Source: Actinomycetota bacterium
GTDB taxonomy: Bacteria; Actinomycetota; Humimicrobiia; Humimicrobiales; Humimicrobiaceae
Direction: 5' to 3'
Assembly (NCBI GenBank): GCA_016927635.1
Contig: JAFGMJ010000154.1
Span: 1-6,965, forward strand
Length of the DNA stretch: 6,965 nt
The notes under the pieces were generated by a model. It was given only the letters and a program-made list of their open reading frames with translations. It searched no databases and had not been told where the DNA came from. This document shows, piece by piece, positions 6,169 to 6,965 of this stretch (positions within the stretch are counted from its first letter, which is position 1; the number at the start of each line of letters is the position of its first letter). The position numbers and the translations under genes are program-made.

Positions 6169-6882
6169 TTAATCAAAAAACCTGAATGGATTAAAATTTG
6201 TTCTGCTGTCATAATAATCGGTCTGCTCACGTTTTTTTAGAAATCCTACAATAAGGTAAGTAGCTGGTGTAAGCAATATTTCAAAGCCGACTTTGAAAAT
6301 ATAATTGGACAGTAAAATAAGAAAAACCAGCCTCCAGTCATAAACTCCGCCAAAAGCTATCAGCACAAATAAAGCCGTATCTATGGCCTGCCCTATTACA
6401 GTCGATCCAATGGTTCGCGTCCAGAGATATTTTCCCCGAGTGAGTATTTTCATTTTGGCAAGAGTTATTGAATTTGAGAATTCGCCTGCGATATATGCCA
6501 CAAGTGAAGCTGTTACAATCCTGGGCGTCTGGCCAAGTATTTTCATGTAAGCATCCTGTAACTCCCATCCGGGCGCAGGCTTTATAAGCCCTATAAGGCC
6601 AAGCGTCAATGACATTAAAGTGGCTGATAAAAAACCTATCCATATGACTTTGCGGCCTGTTTTGTAGCCATAAACCTCTGTCAGTATATCTCCAAAAATA
6701 TAAGAGAGGGGAAAAAGTATGGTCCCTCCATCAAAAGTAAACTTCCATATCTGAATTATTTTTGTAGAAGCTATGTTTGATATAAGCAGGATAGCGACAA
6801 ATAGCCCTGTTATAAGGCTGATGTAGCGATAGCTCTTCTGAGCGTCTTGTTTAATCATTTCAGAATCTTTTACTGTTTCCAT
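6169..6882 (-). CDS. yhhQ: Queuosine precursor transporter (YhhQ/VUT family)
   Basis: This inner-membrane protein belongs to the YhhQ (DUF165, formerly VUT) family, which imports queuosine precursors such as preQ0 or preQ1 for tRNA modification. The 237 residues contain about six hydrophobic segments (near 20-38, 52-68, 78-100, 118-135, 156-178 and 184-214). Diagnostic motifs are FPLSYIFGDILTEVYGY (57-73), GEFSNSITLAKMK (133-145), RTIGSTVIGQAIDT (156-169) and KVGFEILLTPATY (197-209). Length is normal. The ATG at 6882 has no evident Shine-Dalgarno site; Met9 is an alternative start but is no better supported. It converges on the DUF1287-like gene with only 30 bp between stops and no clear terminator. 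No queuosine gene neighbours are in the window, so the gene appears solitary and the exact substrate is inferred from the family. Confidence 0.93.
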   Translation of the reverse strand: METVKDSEMIKQDAQKSYRYISLITGLFVAILLISNIASTKIIQIWKFTFDGGTILFPLSYIFGDILTEVYGYKTGRKVIWIGFLSATLMSLTLGLIGLIKPAPGWELQDAYMKILGQTPRIVTASLVAYIAGEFSNSITLAKMKILTRGKYLWTRTIGSTVIGQAIDTALFVLIAFGGVYDWRLVFLILLSNYIFKVGFEILLTPATYLIVGFLKKREQTDYYDSRTNFNPFRFFD

Positions 6883-6929
6883 TTTATTAAAATACCAGCA
6901 AGGCCATACTTTTAATAGATTAAATATCT

Positions 6930-6957
6930 AGTATAATAATACTATAAGCATTTGAAA
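6930..6957 (-). promoter_or_regulatory. Candidate promoter and AT palindrome upstream of yhhQ
   Basis: On the minus strand TATACT (6935-6930) is a good -10, the same hexamer as at the iorA promoter. A weak -35 (TTTCAA or TTCAAA, 6957-6951) sits 16-17 bases upstream. The -10 overlaps a perfect palindrome, TAGTAT-AATA-ATACTA (6929-6944), which could be an operator or just AT-rich chance. The predicted leader is about 40 nt. Confidence 0.35.
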
Positions 6958-6965
6958 TATTATTA

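Noticed and set aside
6338..6643. 101-codon minus-strand reading frame
   Set aside because: It lies in another frame of the yhhQ coding region, whose family motifs clearly occupy the competing frame.
6883..6965. Possible preQ1 riboswitch upstream of the queuosine precursor transporter
   Set aside because: The 83 visible bases show no preQ1-I-like hairpin with an A-rich tail and no convincing stem. The window ends before any longer leader could be judged.

Overview
This window looks like a chromosomal segment from a low-GC, probably anaerobic bacterium. The evidence is a ferredoxin-dependent indolepyruvate oxidoreductase (an oxygen-sensitive enzyme type), AT-rich intergenic DNA, frequent ATA/AGA/AGG codons and bacterial -35/-10-like promoters. 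The phylum cannot be fixed from the sequence; a clostridial or other low-GC uncultured bacterial lineage fits. No phage, IS, CRISPR or tRNA/rRNA is visible.

Minus-strand operon (5001 down to 177): iorA, iorB, a tandem-ACT-domain protein, a 35-residue membrane peptide and a 535-residue sodium:solute symporter (SSS family). Gaps are 18, 27, 45 and 76 bp, so co-transcription from a promoter near 5062-5089 is likely. IorA and IorB form the thiamine-diphosphate/iron-sulfur enzyme that oxidises aryl pyruvates (from Phe, Tyr, Trp) to arylacetyl-CoA and reduced ferredoxin. The ACT protein is a likely amino-acid sensor. The small peptide and symporter form a known pair, and presumably move a related substrate across the membrane. 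The phenylacetate-CoA ligase gene (paaK) often found in such clusters is absent here.

Beyond the symporter, positions 1-176 hold no gene. They carry a perfect 17-bp inverted repeat (28-44 / 146-162) enclosing 101 bp with nested pairing. On the minus strand it is followed by seven T, so it may be a large terminator or a structured 3' RNA.

Divergent region (5002-5214): 213 bp of very AT-rich DNA with back-to-back candidate promoters and a short GC-rich hairpin just before the next gene.

Plus-strand gene (5215-6138): a membrane-anchored, extracytoplasmic DUF1287-like protein. It keeps the fold's landmark motifs, but the expected catalytic Cys and two His positions read Ser, Leu and Met, so it is probably a pseudoenzyme.

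Minus-strand gene (6882-6169): a YhhQ/VUT-family queuosine-precursor transporter, convergent with the DUF1287-like gene across only 30 bp. Its promoter region runs to the window edge.
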